Shown: positions 16,053 to 25,725, counted from the first letter of the stretch. The stretch is 64,000 bases of DNA from Streptomyces iconiensis (GCF_028657195.3 NZ_JANCPR020000001.1:124001-188000), one strand, 5' to 3'. Numbers and translations are program-made. Notes: generated by a model not told the origin, from the sequence alone.

Positions 16053-17488
16053 CGCCCGTCACTCCCTGCCGCTGTCACCGTGGCCTTTGCCGGGTCCGTT
16101 CCCGACGCGGCCGTTCCCACCCGGGCTTCTCCCGTCGGGCGTTCTCCCGACCGGGCTTCCGTCGGCGTGGCTTCTCCCGCCGGGGCTTCTTCCGCCGGTG
16201 TGCCAGCGTAGAGCGGTCCCCGGCGCCCCCACGCCACGTGCACCAGCAGCCCGGCCAGCGCGAACCCGGCCGCGCACCAGGGCAGCACCGAGGCGTCCCA
16301 GCCGAGGCCGAACGCGAGCCCGCCCAGGCCGGAGCCCACCGCGCTGCCCAGGTAGAGAGCGGACTCGTTCAGCGCGACGGCGGTCGCCCCGTCCCGCGCA
16401 CCGCGTGCGGCGAGCAGACCGTGCTGCTGCGGCACCTGTAGCGCCCACCCGACAGCGCCCCATACCGCGAGCGGGGCCAGCGCGACCAGCGGCGAGAGCC
16501 CGGCGGCCGGCCGCAGCGCGACCAGCGCCACCACGAGCAGCGCCATGATCCCCGTGACCAGTACATGCGGCCTGCGCACGCGGTCGACCCATTGCCCGAC
16601 CAGCACGCTTCCCAGCACGCCGCCGACACCCCATGCCCACAGGTACGGGGTGATCCCCTCGACCCCGCCCATGGCGGGCGACGCCATCAGCGGCGCCAGA
16701 TACGTGTAGAGCCCGAGGCTCGCGACCGCCGCGAGGAACGACACCCCCACGACGGCCGCGACCCGGCGGTCGGCCAGCACGGACAGGCGCTGCCGTACGG
16801 ACAGGCGCTGTCGTTCGGTCATGCACTGCCGTTCGGCGACGGGCTGCCGTTCGGTGGCTGCTCCCCTCCCTCCCGTATAGCAGGCTTCCGGCCCTGTGCC
16901 CCGTGCGCCCGGTCCCGGGGCCGTCGCAGCGCCGGACCGGAGGTGGGGCAGCCATCCCGCCAGGCCCGCCAGCGCAGCCGCGCCCAGTGCCGCGACCATC
17001 CATAGCGTCGCCCGCCACCCGGTGTGCTCGGCGACGAGGACGCCCACCGGCACTCCGATCACGGTTCCGCTGCTCATGCCGCCCATCAGCAGCGCCAGCG
17101 CGCGCCCCCGCCGTTCGGGCCCCACCAGCGCGGCAGCCGCCGCTGCCGCCAGCGCCAGGTACAGCCCGGCGCCCGCACCCGCCACGGCCCTGGTGGCCAG
17201 CAAGGCGCCGAGCGAGGGCGCGAGCGCGCTACCGGCGTTGGCCAGCGCGAATACGGCCAAAGCGGCCAGCAGCGCGCGTCGTTGGCGCCGCTCGGAGCCG
17301 GCCGAAGACAGCGCGGCCAGTAGCGGTGAAGCGAGCGCGTACGCCAGGGTGAAGGCGGTGACCATCTGCCCCGTGGCGGCGATCGAGGCCCCGAGATCAC
17401 CGGCGACCTCGGGCAGCAGCCCCGCTGTGACGTAGGCATCCAGCCCGAGGGCGAACGCCCCGACGGCCAGGAGAGAAACAAGACGCAC
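16034..17488 (-). CDS. MFS efflux transporter (DHA1/AraJ-like)
   Basis: 484-residue proton-driven exporter with twelve hydrophobic helices, starting LVSLLAVGAFALGLDAYVTAGLLPEVA. Motif A-like RRQRRAL and the family stretch ALLMGGMSSGTVIGVPVGVLVAE are visible. The central loop (about residues 195-240) is built of repeated ERQ-L/P-SV-RQ units, encoded by a short tandem DNA repeat near 16790-16855. The C-terminal ~45 residues (GEATPTEARSGERPTGEAR) are also repetitive and overlap the LysR start. The GTG at 17488 has aagga just upstream. Substrate unknown. Confidence 0.88.
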   Translation of the reverse strand: MRLVSLLAVGAFALGLDAYVTAGLLPEVAGDLGASIAATGQMVTAFTLAYALASPLLAALSSAGSERRQRRALLAALAVFALANAGSALAPSLGALLATRAVAGAGAGLYLALAAAAAAALVGPERRGRALALLMGGMSSGTVIGVPVGVLVAEHTGWRATLWMVAALGAAALAGLAGWLPHLRSGAATAPGPGARGTGPEACYTGGRGAATERQPVAERQCMTERQRLSVRQRLSVLADRRVAAVVGVSFLAAVASLGLYTYLAPLMASPAMGGVEGITPYLWAWGVGGVLGSVLVGQWVDRVRRPHVLVTGIMALLVVALVALRPAAGLSPLVALAPLAVWGAVGWALQVPQQHGLLAARGARDGATAVALNESALYLGSAVGSGLGGLAFGLGWDASVLPWCAAGFALAGLLVHVAWGRRGPLYAGTPAEEAPAGEATPTEARSGERPTGEARVGTAASGTDPAKATVTAAGSDGRCSTGT

Positions 17489-17591
17489 GGAATGTCCTTC
17501 GCGTGAGCGTGAGCGTGGTTGTGGCGCTGGTTGTGGCGGTGGCCGTGGGGGTGGGGGAGCGGCGTGGTGCCACGCGTCGGAATGTAGGAAC

Positions 17592-17629
17592 GGCGGGCCC
17601 TCGCACGGAAATGCGTGCGAGGGCCCGCC
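17592..17629. terminator. Hairpin terminator of the dicarboxylate permease gene
   Basis: A perfect 16-bp stem (GGCGGGCCCTCGCACG and its complement) with a 6-base loop (gaaatg) lies 48 bp past the stop of the permease gene, reading leftward, and upstream of the MFS promoter region. Confidence 0.85.
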
Positions 17630-17676
17630 TGTACGGGATGCGTATAAGTGGCCGCGTGACCAGCGCCGTTGCCGCG

Positions 17677-19236
17677 CTACCAGCCCGGTACGACCAGCAG
17701 AGCCCACGTGGTCGCGGGCACGATCAGGACGAGGCTGAAGCCCCAGATCATCAAGCGGCGGAAGACGGTGTCGCGTTCGTCGTCGGTGGCGTTCGCTGTC
17801 ACCAGGGCGCCGCTGGTCGAGAACGGCGAGGCGTCCACGACGGAGGAGGAGATGGCCAGCGCCGCGACCAGCGCGACCGCGCCGACCTCACCGCTCAGCA
17901 GGAACGGAACGGCCAGCGGGATCAGGGCACCGAGGATGCCGGTGGTGGAGGCGAAGGCGGTGACCAGAGCGCCGATGAGGCAGATCAGCAGCGCTGCCAG
18001 CAGCGGTGCCTCGATCGAGGTCACCTTCTCGCCGAGGAAGTCGATGGTGCCGATGCGGTCCATCAGATTGACGTACGTGACGATGCCGCACACCAGCAGC
18101 ACGGTCGTCCAGGCGCACTTGTCGGCCGCGCCCTTTGCCGACTCCGGGGAGGCGAGGGAGAGGACGACGGCCACGCTGAGCGCCATCAGCCCGACGTCGA
18201 GGTCGAAGAAGAGGGCGCCGACGACGACGCCGAGCAGGCCGAGGAGGGTGAGGGTGCGGGGCAGGTCGAGGCCGATCGGCTGCTGCCGCCGGTCGGTGGG
18301 GACGCTGTCCGTCTTCCCGGCATCGCCGGTGTCCCCGGTGTCCCCGGTGCCTCCGGTGACGCTCAACGTGCTGGCGGGGGAGGCGGGTTGGGGTGGGGCC
18401 GACGCAGGGGTGCTCGGCGCCGGTTCGCCGGTGGGGGGCCGCGTCCGGTTCGGGCCCGTCACAGGTCGGCCCGTACCCGGTCGGCCCGTACTCGACTGCG
18501 ACGCCCCCGAGCCGCCCCTCGGGGGAGCCGTCGCATCTGCCGTGCCCGTCACATCTGCCGTGGCCGGTGCGTCCGCCGTATCCCGCGCGTCCGCCGCGCC
18601 CGCCGCGCCTGGTGTGTCCGTCCCGCGTCGCCGGAGCAGTCCCCGGCCGCCGAACACGAAGAACGCGGCGATGTTCAGCAGGATGTTGAAGAGGAGGGAG
18701 AGGAGGAAGAGGGTTCCCGGGCTTCCGGGGAGGTCGTTGCGGGAGACGACGCCGTTGGTGATCGTGCCGTATACGCCGATGGGCGAGAAACCGCCGGCGC
18801 TGCCTCCGTTGATGATGAAGACGCCCATCAGCAGAGGGCTCATCCCGTAGCGCCGTGCGACGCTCATGCCGATGGGCGCGATGATGCCGACGGCGGCGGG
18901 AGTCACCGCTCCGACGCCCGCCAGCAAGGCGGTGACCAGGAACATCACCCAGGGCATCAGGGCCGCTCTGCCTCCCGTGGCTTGTATGCACCTGTGGACG
19001 AGCCAGTCCACGGTGCCGTTGTTCCCTGCGATGGCGAACAGGAAGGTCACGCCGACCAGGACCACGAAGAGGTCTCCGGGAAAACCGGCGAAGATCTGAT
19101 CGGTCGACTGCGAGGCGAACGCGGTTCCCACGACGAAGGCCGCCACAAGGGCGAGGACCCCCATGTGGACGGAGAACACGGTGGCGACGGCGAACACCAG
19201 CACCAGGCCGATGATGGATATGACGTGATCTGACAC
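17677..19236 (-). CDS. SLC13/MatC-like dicarboxylate permease
   Basis: 519-residue membrane carrier for di- or tricarboxylates. The N-terminal part is MatC-like: IGLVLVFAVATVFSVHMGVL, AGVGAVTPAAVGIIAPIGMS, GGSAGGFSPIGVYGTITNG. The C-terminal half includes ASTTGILGALIPLAVPFLL and SSSVVDASPFSTSGALV. Between them lies an unusual hydrophilic insert (about residues 205-320) rich in Thr/Gly/Ala/Pro repeats such as TGDTGDTGD. The GTG at 19236 follows agggaag; an ATG 10 codons earlier is possible. Likely controlled by the IclR protein encoded next door, through the palindrome at 19390. Confidence 0.85.
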   Translation of the reverse strand: MSDHVISIIGLVLVFAVATVFSVHMGVLALVAAFVVGTAFASQSTDQIFAGFPGDLFVVLVGVTFLFAIAGNNGTVDWLVHRCIQATGGRAALMPWVMFLVTALLAGVGAVTPAAVGIIAPIGMSVARRYGMSPLLMGVFIINGGSAGGFSPIGVYGTITNGVVSRNDLPGSPGTLFLLSLLFNILLNIAAFFVFGGRGLLRRRGTDTPGAAGAADARDTADAPATADVTGTADATAPPRGGSGASQSSTGRPGTGRPVTGPNRTRPPTGEPAPSTPASAPPQPASPASTLSVTGGTGDTGDTGDAGKTDSVPTDRRQQPIGLDLPRTLTLLGLLGVVVGALFFDLDVGLMALSVAVVLSLASPESAKGAADKCAWTTVLLVCGIVTYVNLMDRIGTIDFLGEKVTSIEAPLLAALLICLIGALVTAFASTTGILGALIPLAVPFLLSGEVGAVALVAALAISSSVVDASPFSTSGALVTANATDDERDTVFRRLMIWGFSLVLIVPATTWALLVVPGW

Positions 19237-19389
19237 GAGGCTTCCCTGCCTTCGGCCGATGGTCATGTGGGGGCCGGCCGGCGAGGCGGGCGCGTAGACG
19301 CGTAGACAGGGGAACCGTCCGGCTCGCGGGCAGCGCTGAGCGACCGCGCCCGCTCGGCAGCCGTGATGCGAGGTGCCCAGCGGGCAGCA

Positions 19390-19412
19390 CGGATTCCGCG
19401 ATACGGAATCCG
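19390..19412. promoter_or_regulatory. Palindromic IclR-type operator
   Basis: Two perfect 9-bp arms, CGGATTCCG and CGGAATCCG, are separated by 5 bp (cgata). The site is 154 bp upstream of the permease start and 40 bp past the IclR stop, i.e. in the permease promoter region. TTCCG-N-CGGAA cores are typical of IclR-family sites. Confidence 0.65.
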
Positions 19413-19452
19413 TATTTCATCCCGGAAGTATTGAGATTCGCGTCACGTCACG

Positions 19453-20232
19453 TCAAGGGGTGGGACGCGGGAGGCGTTCCGCGGCCCGCGTGCCCCCGAG
19501 CGCGGCGCTGATCCCGGCCGCCGCCTCGCACACCAACGCCCCGTGTGCGGCCCGGGTTTCACTGGTCACGCGGCTGCTCGGTACGTTGACGCTGATGCTG
19601 GCCACCGGCCGTCCCGCCTTGCCGAGGACGGCGGCGGCGGTGGCGGAGACATCCGTGCGCCACTCGCCGTCATTGGTCGCGTAACCCCGTTCGCGGATAC
19701 GCGCCAACTCGGCGCGCAGGCCGTCAGCCTCCGTGAGCGTCGTGTCGGTGAACCGAGGCAGGCCCTCGGCCAGGTGGCGTTCCAGCGCCTCGGGCCCACT
19801 GGCCGCCAGCACCGCCTTGCCGTTGGCTGAGGCGTGCAGGGGGAGGTTCTTGCCCAGCGGCAGGATGATGCGCACCGGCTGCGAGGTCTCCAGCCGCTCG
19901 ATCAGCACCACCTTGCCGCCCTCGGGCACCGCCAGATGAACGGTCTCGTCGCACCGCCCGCGCAGCTCCTCCATCACCGGTACGGCCACGTCGCGCAGGC
20001 TCAGATCGCCGGTTGCGCCGCGGCTCACGAGCAGCGGCTTCGTCGTCAGTACCCAGCGAGTGGCCCCGCCGCCGTCGGCCTGGCGAATCCAGCCAGCGGT
20101 GTGCAGGGTCAACAGGGCGCGCTGGACCGTGCTCTTGGGGATCTCCAGGCCGCGTGCGAGATCGCCGACCCCTGCCGGCTGGCGGGCCGCGACCTCTTCC
20201 AGGACGCGCAGCGCGTTGAGGACGTTCTGCAT
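19453..20232 (-). CDS. IclR-family transcriptional regulator
   Basis: 259 residues. The winged helix (about 5-65) reads VGDLARGLEIPKSTVQRALLTLHTAGWI. The effector-binding domain includes GRCDETVHLAVPEGGKVVLIERLETSQPVR, the HASANGKAVLAA motif and ERGYATNDGEW. It is divergent from the aminotransferase gene at 20330 and sits between that gene and the dicarboxylate permease, so both are likely targets. IclR relatives often sense glyoxylate, pyruvate or related acids, which fits the neighbours; that is an inference. Confidence 0.92.
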   Translation of the reverse strand: MQNVLNALRVLEEVAARQPAGVGDLARGLEIPKSTVQRALLTLHTAGWIRQADGGGATRWVLTTKPLLVSRGATGDLSLRDVAVPVMEELRGRCDETVHLAVPEGGKVVLIERLETSQPVRIILPLGKNLPLHASANGKAVLAASGPEALERHLAEGLPRFTDTTLTEADGLRAELARIRERGYATNDGEWRTDVSATAAAVLGKAGRPVASISVNVPSSRVTSETRAAHGALVCEAAAGISAALGGTRAAERLPRPTP

Positions 20233-20329
20233 CCGTTGACTCCCTCGACCGGCGCTCTCTATGCTCCCCGTGCCATGTTACGTCACACCGTGCCGTGAAC
20301 CGGCACAATATGCAAGGGGGTTGGCCCAC

Positions 20330-21496
20330 TTGACCCTTCACACCGGCCGCCACTTCCTCCAGATACCGGGCCCCACCAACGTCCCCGACCAGGTGCTCCG
20401 CGCCATGGCAGCGCCCACGATCGACCACCGCGGACCCGAGTTCGCCTCGCTGACGCTGCGTCTGCTGGAGGCGCTCAAGCCGGTGTTCGGCACCTCGGGT
20501 CCCGTCCTGATCTACCCCGCCTCCGGCACCGGCGCCTGGGAGGCCGCACTCGTCAACACCCTCAGCCCCGGTGACCGCGTGCTGTGCTTCGAGACCGGGC
20601 ACTTCGCGACGCTCTGGCAGCGGATGGCCGGCGAACTGGGCCTGGACACCGAACTCGTCCCCGGCGACTGGCGGCACGGCGCCGACCCCGCACAGCTGGC
20701 CGAACGGCTCGCTGACGACAGCGCACACCGCATCAAGGCCGTCTGCGTCGTCCACAACGAGACCTCGACCGGCGTCACCAGCAGAATCCCCGAGATCAGG
20801 CGCGTACTCGACGAGGCGGACCACCCCGCGCTCCTGCTGGTCGACACCATCTCCTCACTCGGCTCGATCGACTACCGGCACGACGAGTGGGGCGTGGACG
20901 TCACCGTCGCGGGCTCGCAGAAAGGGCTCATGCTGCCGCCGGGGCTCAGTTTCAACGCCGTCAGCCAGAAGGCGCTGACCGCCTCCCGCAACGCCTTTCT
21001 GCGCAGGTCCTTCTGGGACTGGCGGCCGGTACTGGAGGCGAACCAGCGCGGCTACTTCCCGTACACCCCCGCCACCAACCTGCTCTACGGGCTCGACGAG
21101 GCGCTGCGCATGCTCGCGGCCGAGGGCCTGCCCGCCGTCTTCGCGCGCCACGCACGGCACGCGCGCGCCACCCGGGCCGCCGTACGCGGCTGGGGACTTG
21201 AGGTGCTGTGCGCCGACGAGCGCGAACACTCCGGCTCGCTCACCGCCGTACTGATGCCGTCCGGGCACGACGCCGACAAGGTCAGGAAGATCGTTCTGGA
21301 GCGGTACGACATGTCGCTCGGCGCAGGGCTGGGCAAGCTCGCCGGCAGGGTCTTCCGCATCGGCCACCTCGGCCACCTCGGCGACCTCACCCTCGCCGGA
21401 ACCCTCGCCGGGGTGCAGATGGGCCTGGAGCGGGCCGGAGTCCCCCTCGCCCAGGGCGGCTTGCCCGCGACGCTGGACGTACTGCGCGGAGAGTGA
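20330..21496 (+). CDS. Class V aminotransferase (alanine/serine-glyoxylate type)
   Basis: PLP-dependent aminotransferase of 388 residues. The N-terminus GRHFLQIPGPTNVPDQVLRAM is the family hallmark. The cofactor-binding Lys is in VTVAGSQKGLMLPPGL. Other landmarks are YPASGTGAWEAAL, VCVVHNETSTGV and LLLVDTISSLGSIDYRHDEWG. It probably converts glyoxylate to glycine with alanine or serine as donor. The start is a TTG at 20330 with AAGGGGG about 10 bp upstream; a second TTG three codons earlier is closer to that site, and no ATG/GTG is suitably placed. It pairs logically with the downstream 2-hydroxyacid dehydrogenase. Confidence 0.85.
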   Translation: MTLHTGRHFLQIPGPTNVPDQVLRAMAAPTIDHRGPEFASLTLRLLEALKPVFGTSGPVLIYPASGTGAWEAALVNTLSPGDRVLCFETGHFATLWQRMAGELGLDTELVPGDWRHGADPAQLAERLADDSAHRIKAVCVVHNETSTGVTSRIPEIRRVLDEADHPALLLVDTISSLGSIDYRHDEWGVDVTVAGSQKGLMLPPGLSFNAVSQKALTASRNAFLRRSFWDWRPVLEANQRGYFPYTPATNLLYGLDEALRMLAAEGLPAVFARHARHARATRAAVRGWGLEVLCADEREHSGSLTAVLMPSGHDADKVRKIVLERYDMSLGAGLGKLAGRVFRIGHLGHLGDLTLAGTLAGVQMGLERAGVPLAQGGLPATLDVLRGE

Positions 21497-21648
21497 CGCC
21501 GCGTCGCCGTGATGCCGTGACGCCGCGTCGCCGTGATGCCGTGACGCTTCGCGGGCCCCCAGCGACCTAGGGAGTACGCGCCAACGGCAAAGGGAGTACG
21601 CGCCAACGACCAAGGAAGTACGCGTCAACGATCAGGGGAGTACGCGCA
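21493..21648 (+). repeat. Two families of short tandem repeats before the dehydrogenase gene
   Basis: First, two exact 24-bp units (GTGACGCCGCGTCGCCGTGATGCC at 21493-21516 and 21517-21540, quoted in part as GTGACGCCGCGTCGCCGTGA) begin on the aminotransferase stop codon. Second, four units of about 24 bp starting GGAGTACGCGCCAACG run from about 21570 to 21648. The last unit (GGGGAGTACGCGCAC) is the ribosome binding site of the next gene, so the Shine-Dalgarno region itself has been multiplied. No gene fits in this 150-bp gap. Confidence 0.85.
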
Positions 21649-21649
21649 C

Positions 21650-24600
21650 ATGACAGCCAGCAGCAGTACAGGTGCAGCCGCTCCGGATGCGGGCGCAGGT
21701 GGCACCACTTCCGCCCCGGGGTCCGAACCGGCAACCGAGCCGGCATCCGAACAGGCCCGCGCGGCAGCGGACCTGGCACACCGGCTGCGCCGTGACCTGG
21801 AGGGCGAGGTCAGGTTCGACGACTACACCCGGCATCTGTTCGCGCGGGACGCCAGCATGTACGCGATCACGCCCGTCGGTGTCGCCTTCCCCCGGCACGC
21901 CGGGGACGTCCAGGCCGCCACCGCGGCAGCGGCCGAGTACGGCGTACCGCTGGTGCCGCGCGGCGCCGGTACCAGCCTCGCCGGGCAGACCGTAGGTCCA
22001 GGGCTGGTGCTGGACATGTCCCGGCACATGAACCACATCCTGGAGCTGGACCCGGAGGCGCGCACCGCACTCGTGGAGCCAGGGGTGGTGCAGGACCAGC
22101 TCAACCGCGCGGCCGGGCGCTCCGGGCTGATGTTCGGGCCCGACACCTCCACCAGCAACCGCGCCACCCTCGGCGGGATGATCGGCAACAACTCCGCGGG
22201 CAGCGGCTCCCTGCGCTACGGCATGACCATCGACCACGTACGCGCCCTCGACATCGTGCTCTCCGACGCGAGCCTCGCCCACCTCGCCCCCGTCGACCAG
22301 GCCGAGGCCGCACGCCGGGCCCGGGACCGCACCCTGGAGGGCGCGCTCTACCGTGAACTGCCGCGGATCGTAAGGGAGAACGGTGCGGCCATCGCCGAGG
22401 GCTTCCCCGCCTTCTGGCGCCGCGCCTGCGGCTACCGGCTGGACCGGCTCGCCGGGCTCACCGGACGCTCTGGGCTCCCCGACCTTTCCGGCACCTCCGA
22501 CCTCTCCGGTACCTCCGACATCCCTGGGCGTTCCGGGCTCGCTCCCGCGGCCGGGTCCGTCGACCTGGCGAAGTTCGTCGTCGGTTCCGAGGGCACGCTC
22601 GTCCTGGCCACCCGTGCGCTGGTCGACCTGGTGCCCAAGCCGTCCCGTACGGTCATCGCCGTCGGCCACTTCACCTCCGTACCCGCCGCCATCGCCGCCA
22701 CCGAGTCAGCGCTGAGCTGCGATCCGGCCGGTGTCGAACTGATGGACAGGACGATCCTCGAACTGTCCAGGCAGCGGATCGAGTACGCCTCACTGGGCGC
22801 CCTCCTCGAAGGGGACCCCGAGGCGCTGCTGTTCGTCAGCTTCACCGGGGACGACGAGCGGGAGCTGACCGGGCAGTTGGAGCGGCTGACCCGGTTGTGG
22901 GCCCGGCACGGTCACGGTTACCACACGCTCCAGGCGGTCACCCCGGCCCAGCAGTCGGCCCTGCTCAAGGTGCGCAAGTCCAGCCTCGGCCTGCTGATGG
23001 CCGCCAGCGAGGGCACCCGCCGCCCCCTCGCCTTCGTCGAGGACACCGCCGTGCCACCCGCCCATCTGGCCGAGTACACACGGCGGTTCAAACGGGTACT
23101 CGACCGGCACGGCCTGACCGCCGGCTTCTACGGGCACTGCTCCGTCGGCTGCCTCCACGTGCGGCCCTTCGTCGACCTCGCGGACCCGGCCCAGCAGCGG
23201 ACCATGCGCGCGGTGGCCGAGGAGATCAGGGACCTCGTCGGCGAGTACGGCGGCGTCAACTCCAGCGAACACGGGGACGGGCTGGCCCGCAGCGAGTTCA
23301 ACAGGCAGGTCTTCGGCGAGCCGCTCTACGAGGCCATGCGCGAGGTCAAAGGGCTCTTCGACCCGGACAACCTGTTGAATCCCGGCAAGATCGTGGACGC
23401 GCCCCCGATGACGGACAACCTGCGCGACGCCGCGCTGCCGGCCCCGGGACCGCTGCGCACCCGGCTCTCGTTCGAGGTCGTCGGCGGTATGCGGGGCGCA
23501 GCCGACCGGTGCATGAACATCGGGCTGTGCCGCAAGAGCGGCAGCGGCGTCATGTGCCCCTCCTACATGGCCACCCGCAAGGAGGAGGACTCCACGCGGG
23601 GCCGGGCCGGAGCGCTGGTCAAGGCACTCTCCGAACCCGATCCCCGGCAGGCCCTCGGTGACGAGCGGCTGCACGAGATCCTCGACCTGTGCCTCATGTG
23701 CAAGGCGTGCAAGAGCGAGTGCCCGCTCGGCGTCGACATGGCCACCCTCAAGAGCGAGGCGCTCTCCCACCACCACGACCTGCACGGCACCCCGCTCCGT
23801 TCCCGGATCTTCGGCGCGATCCGCCTGCTGAACCGGCTGGGCTCGGCGACCGCCCCCCTCTCCAACCTCCCCGGCCGCATACGCGCCCTGCGCCGCCTCA
23901 TGGAACGCACCCTGGGCATCACCGCGGAACGCCCGCTTCCGGTGTTCGCCCGTACGAACCTGACGCGCTGGTTCCGGCGCCGTGGCGCGGCGGGGCGCGC
24001 GGTGCGCCGGGTTCGCACGACGGAGGCGGGCCTCCGGCCGGGAACGGCCACGTGGGCGGAGGCGGACCCCCGGGCGGAGGCTGGCCACCGGGCGGAAGCG
24101 GGTCCCCGGGGTGAGGCGACCCACTCGGCCTCCCACCCGCAGGGCGAAGTGACCTTCCTGGCCGACTCGTTCACCACGTACACCGAACCGGACATCGGCC
24201 GCGCCGCGATCGAACTGCTGGAGCGTGCGGGCTGGCGCGTCCGCCTGGAGAGCCGGGGCTGCTGCGGACGCTCCAGCCTCTCGAAGGGGCTCGTGGACGA
24301 CGCAAAGACCAAGGCGGCCAAGCTCGCCCACCTGCTGGCCGAGGAGACCGAACCCGGCTCACCCGTAGTCGGCTGCGAGCCCTCCTGCCTGATGACCCTG
24401 CGCGACGAGCACCGCGCGCTGCTGCCGGACGATCCCGCCGTACGCGACATCGCCGGCCGCGTACGCCAGGTCGAGGAGCTGCTCGTCGAGGCCATCGACG
24501 ACGGCCGCCTCCCGCTCCGCGCCGACTCCGCAGCGGCTGGCCGCCGCCTCCTTTACCACGGCCACTGCCACCAGAAGGCCGAGGTCGGCACCGCCGCCAC

Positions 24601-24874
24601 GGTGGAGCTGCTCTCGCGCCTCCCCGGCGCCCACGTCGAAGAGGTCGACGCGGGCTGCTGCGGAATGGCGGGCTCCTTCGGCTTCGAGTCCGAGCACTAC
24701 GACGTGTCCCTGACCGTAGGCGGGGACCGCCTGTTCCCCGCCGTCGAAGCGGAGCCATCCGACACGGTCATCGTCGCCACCGGCGTTTCCTGCCGCCAGC
24801 AGATCGCCCACGGCACCAGCCGGGAGGCGGTCCATCCCCTCCAACTGGTGCGGGAGGCACTGGATTCGGCATGA
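21650..24874 (+). CDS. FAD-linked oxidase fused to Fe-S subunit (D-2-hydroxyacid dehydrogenase)
   Basis: 1074-residue single-chain enzyme joining a GlcD-like flavin half to a GlcF-like iron-sulfur half, as in large YdiJ/D-lactate-dehydrogenase-type proteins. FAD binding is seen at VPLVPRGAGTSLAGQTVG and TLGGMIGNNSAGSGS, and the C-terminal cap ends FDPDNLLNPGKIVD. Two 4Fe-4S motifs follow: CMNIGLC...MCPSY and CLMCKACKSECPLGVD. Two CCG motifs lie at the end (CCGRSSLSKG, CCGMAGSFGFE). Two repetitive inserts interrupt it: LPDLSGTSDLSGTSDIPG near residue 285 and a Glu/Ala-rich linker near 805. It likely oxidises glycolate, D-lactate or 2-hydroxyglutarate, feeding electrons to the respiratory chain. 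Confidence 0.9.
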   Translation: MTASSSTGAAAPDAGAGGTTSAPGSEPATEPASEQARAAADLAHRLRRDLEGEVRFDDYTRHLFARDASMYAITPVGVAFPRHAGDVQAATAAAAEYGVPLVPRGAGTSLAGQTVGPGLVLDMSRHMNHILELDPEARTALVEPGVVQDQLNRAAGRSGLMFGPDTSTSNRATLGGMIGNNSAGSGSLRYGMTIDHVRALDIVLSDASLAHLAPVDQAEAARRARDRTLEGALYRELPRIVRENGAAIAEGFPAFWRRACGYRLDRLAGLTGRSGLPDLSGTSDLSGTSDIPGRSGLAPAAGSVDLAKFVVGSEGTLVLATRALVDLVPKPSRTVIAVGHFTSVPAAIAATESALSCDPAGVELMDRTILELSRQRIEYASLGALLEGDPEALLFVSFTGDDERELTGQLERLTRLWARHGHGYHTLQAVTPAQQSALLKVRKSSLGLLMAASEGTRRPLAFVEDTAVPPAHLAEYTRRFKRVLDRHGLTAGFYGHCSVGCLHVRPFVDLADPAQQRTMRAVAEEIRDLVGEYGGVNSSEHGDGLARSEFNRQVFGEPLYEAMREVKGLFDPDNLLNPGKIVDAPPMTDNLRDAALPAPGPLRTRLSFEVVGGMRGAADRCMNIGLCRKSGSGVMCPSYMATRKEEDSTRGRAGALVKALSEPDPRQALGDERLHEILDLCLMCKACKSECPLGVDMATLKSEALSHHHDLHGTPLRSRIFGAIRLLNRLGSATAPLSNLPGRIRALRRLMERTLGITAERPLPVFARTNLTRWFRRRGAAGRAVRRVRTTEAGLRPGTATWAEADPRAEAGHRAEAGPRGEATHSASHPQGEVTFLADSFTTYTEPDIGRAAIELLERAGWRVRLESRGCCGRSSLSKGLVDDAKTKAAKLAHLLAEETEPGSPVVGCEPSCLMTLRDEHRALLPDDPAVRDIAGRVRQVEELLVEAIDDGRLPLRADSAAAGRRLLYHGHCHQKAEVGTAATVELLSRLPGAHVEEVDAGCCGMAGSFGFESEHYDVSLTVGGDRLFPAVEAEPSDTVIVATGVSCRQQIAHGTSREAVHPLQLVREALDSA

Positions 24875-24921
24875 GCGCCGCGGCCGGTCAGCGCCCGGCC
24901 CGCCGCCCGGCGTCCGCTCGC

Positions 24922-25725
24922 CTAGAAACGGGCGAGCGGCGCGGCGGCGTGGCTGACGGGAACGGTGTGGGTGATCCAGGTCGACGTGCCGCTGCGCAGG
25001 TGGAGGAGGAAGGACGTCGGCTCCGGCAGATAGTGCGGCACGTCGCCGCGCAGCGCCAGCCCGCTTTGCAGGTATGTACTGGGCGCCGTGGCCAGGATCG
25101 TTCCCCCGAAGGCGGCGGTGACGGGCCGGTGCACATGGCCCGCCAGAACCCGTGCGACATGGGGATGCCGGGCGAGTACGTCGGCCAGGTCCTCGCCGTC
25201 GTCCAGACGCATCCCGTCCAGGAACGGGACACCGATCGCCAGCGGAGGGTGGTGCAGGCAGACGACCGCCGGAACCTCGGGCCGGCGGCCGAGCAGCGCG
25301 TCCAGCCAAGCCAGTTGCGCTGCGCCCAGGTGACCGCCGGGAGAGCCGCGCACCGTCGAGTCCAGCACGACGAGCGTGAACGCGGCATGGTCCACCGCGT
25401 ACCGTGCCCCCGCCCCGTCGTCGCCCAGAAAACGCGTCCCGGCGAACTCGTGCAGCAGCGCCTGCGGATCGTCATGGTTGCCCGCCACCAAGTGCAGCGG
25501 CAACGGGAATCGAGCGATCACCTCATGCAGCGCCCGATACGCCTCCGGGTCACCCCCGTCGACCAGATCGCCGGTGACCACCACGCAGTCCGGCCTCGGA
25601 TCGAGCGTCAGCACCCGCCCGAGCGCCCGGTCCAGTCCCTCCGCCGGAGCACCGCCGAGCGGGCCCGTCGTGAGGTGCGGATCACTGAGATGCGCAACGG
25701 ATACACCGGATATGGTCACCCCCAT
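24922..25725 (-). CDS. Calcineurin-like metallophosphoesterase (CpdA/GpdQ-like)
   Basis: 267 residues. The dinuclear metal site is complete: [32 protein letters not shown] and LAGHVHRP in order. This arrangement is shared by 3',5'-cyclic-AMP phosphodiesterase CpdA and glycerophosphodiesterase GpdQ; the substrate cannot be chosen from sequence. The ATG at 25725 ([15 protein letters not shown]) places the first motif where the family has it. Convergent with the dehydrogenase, single gene. It is the last intact gene before the accessory region. Confidence 0.9.
   Translation of the reverse strand: MGVTISGVSVAHLSDPHLTTGPLGGAPAEGLDRALGRVLTLDPRPDCVVVTGDLVDGGDPEAYRALHEVIARFPLPLHLVAGNHDDPQALLHEFAGTRFLGDDGAGARYAVDHAAFTLVVLDSTVRGSPGGHLGAAQLAWLDALLGRRPEVPAVVCLHHPPLAIGVPFLDGMRLDDGEDLADVLARHPHVARVLAGHVHRPVTAAFGGTILATAPSTYLQSGLALRGDVPHYLPEPTSFLLHLRSGTSTWITHTVPVSHAAAPLARF

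Noticed and set aside
21570..21648. CRISPR-like short array
   Set aside because: About 16 conserved bases with 7-8 variable ones, four units only, ending in a ribosome binding site; spacers are far too short.
22790..24331. A 513-codon frame antisense to the FAD/Fe-S dehydrogenase
   Set aside because: No recognisable domain; it mirrors the third-position GC bias of the real gene.
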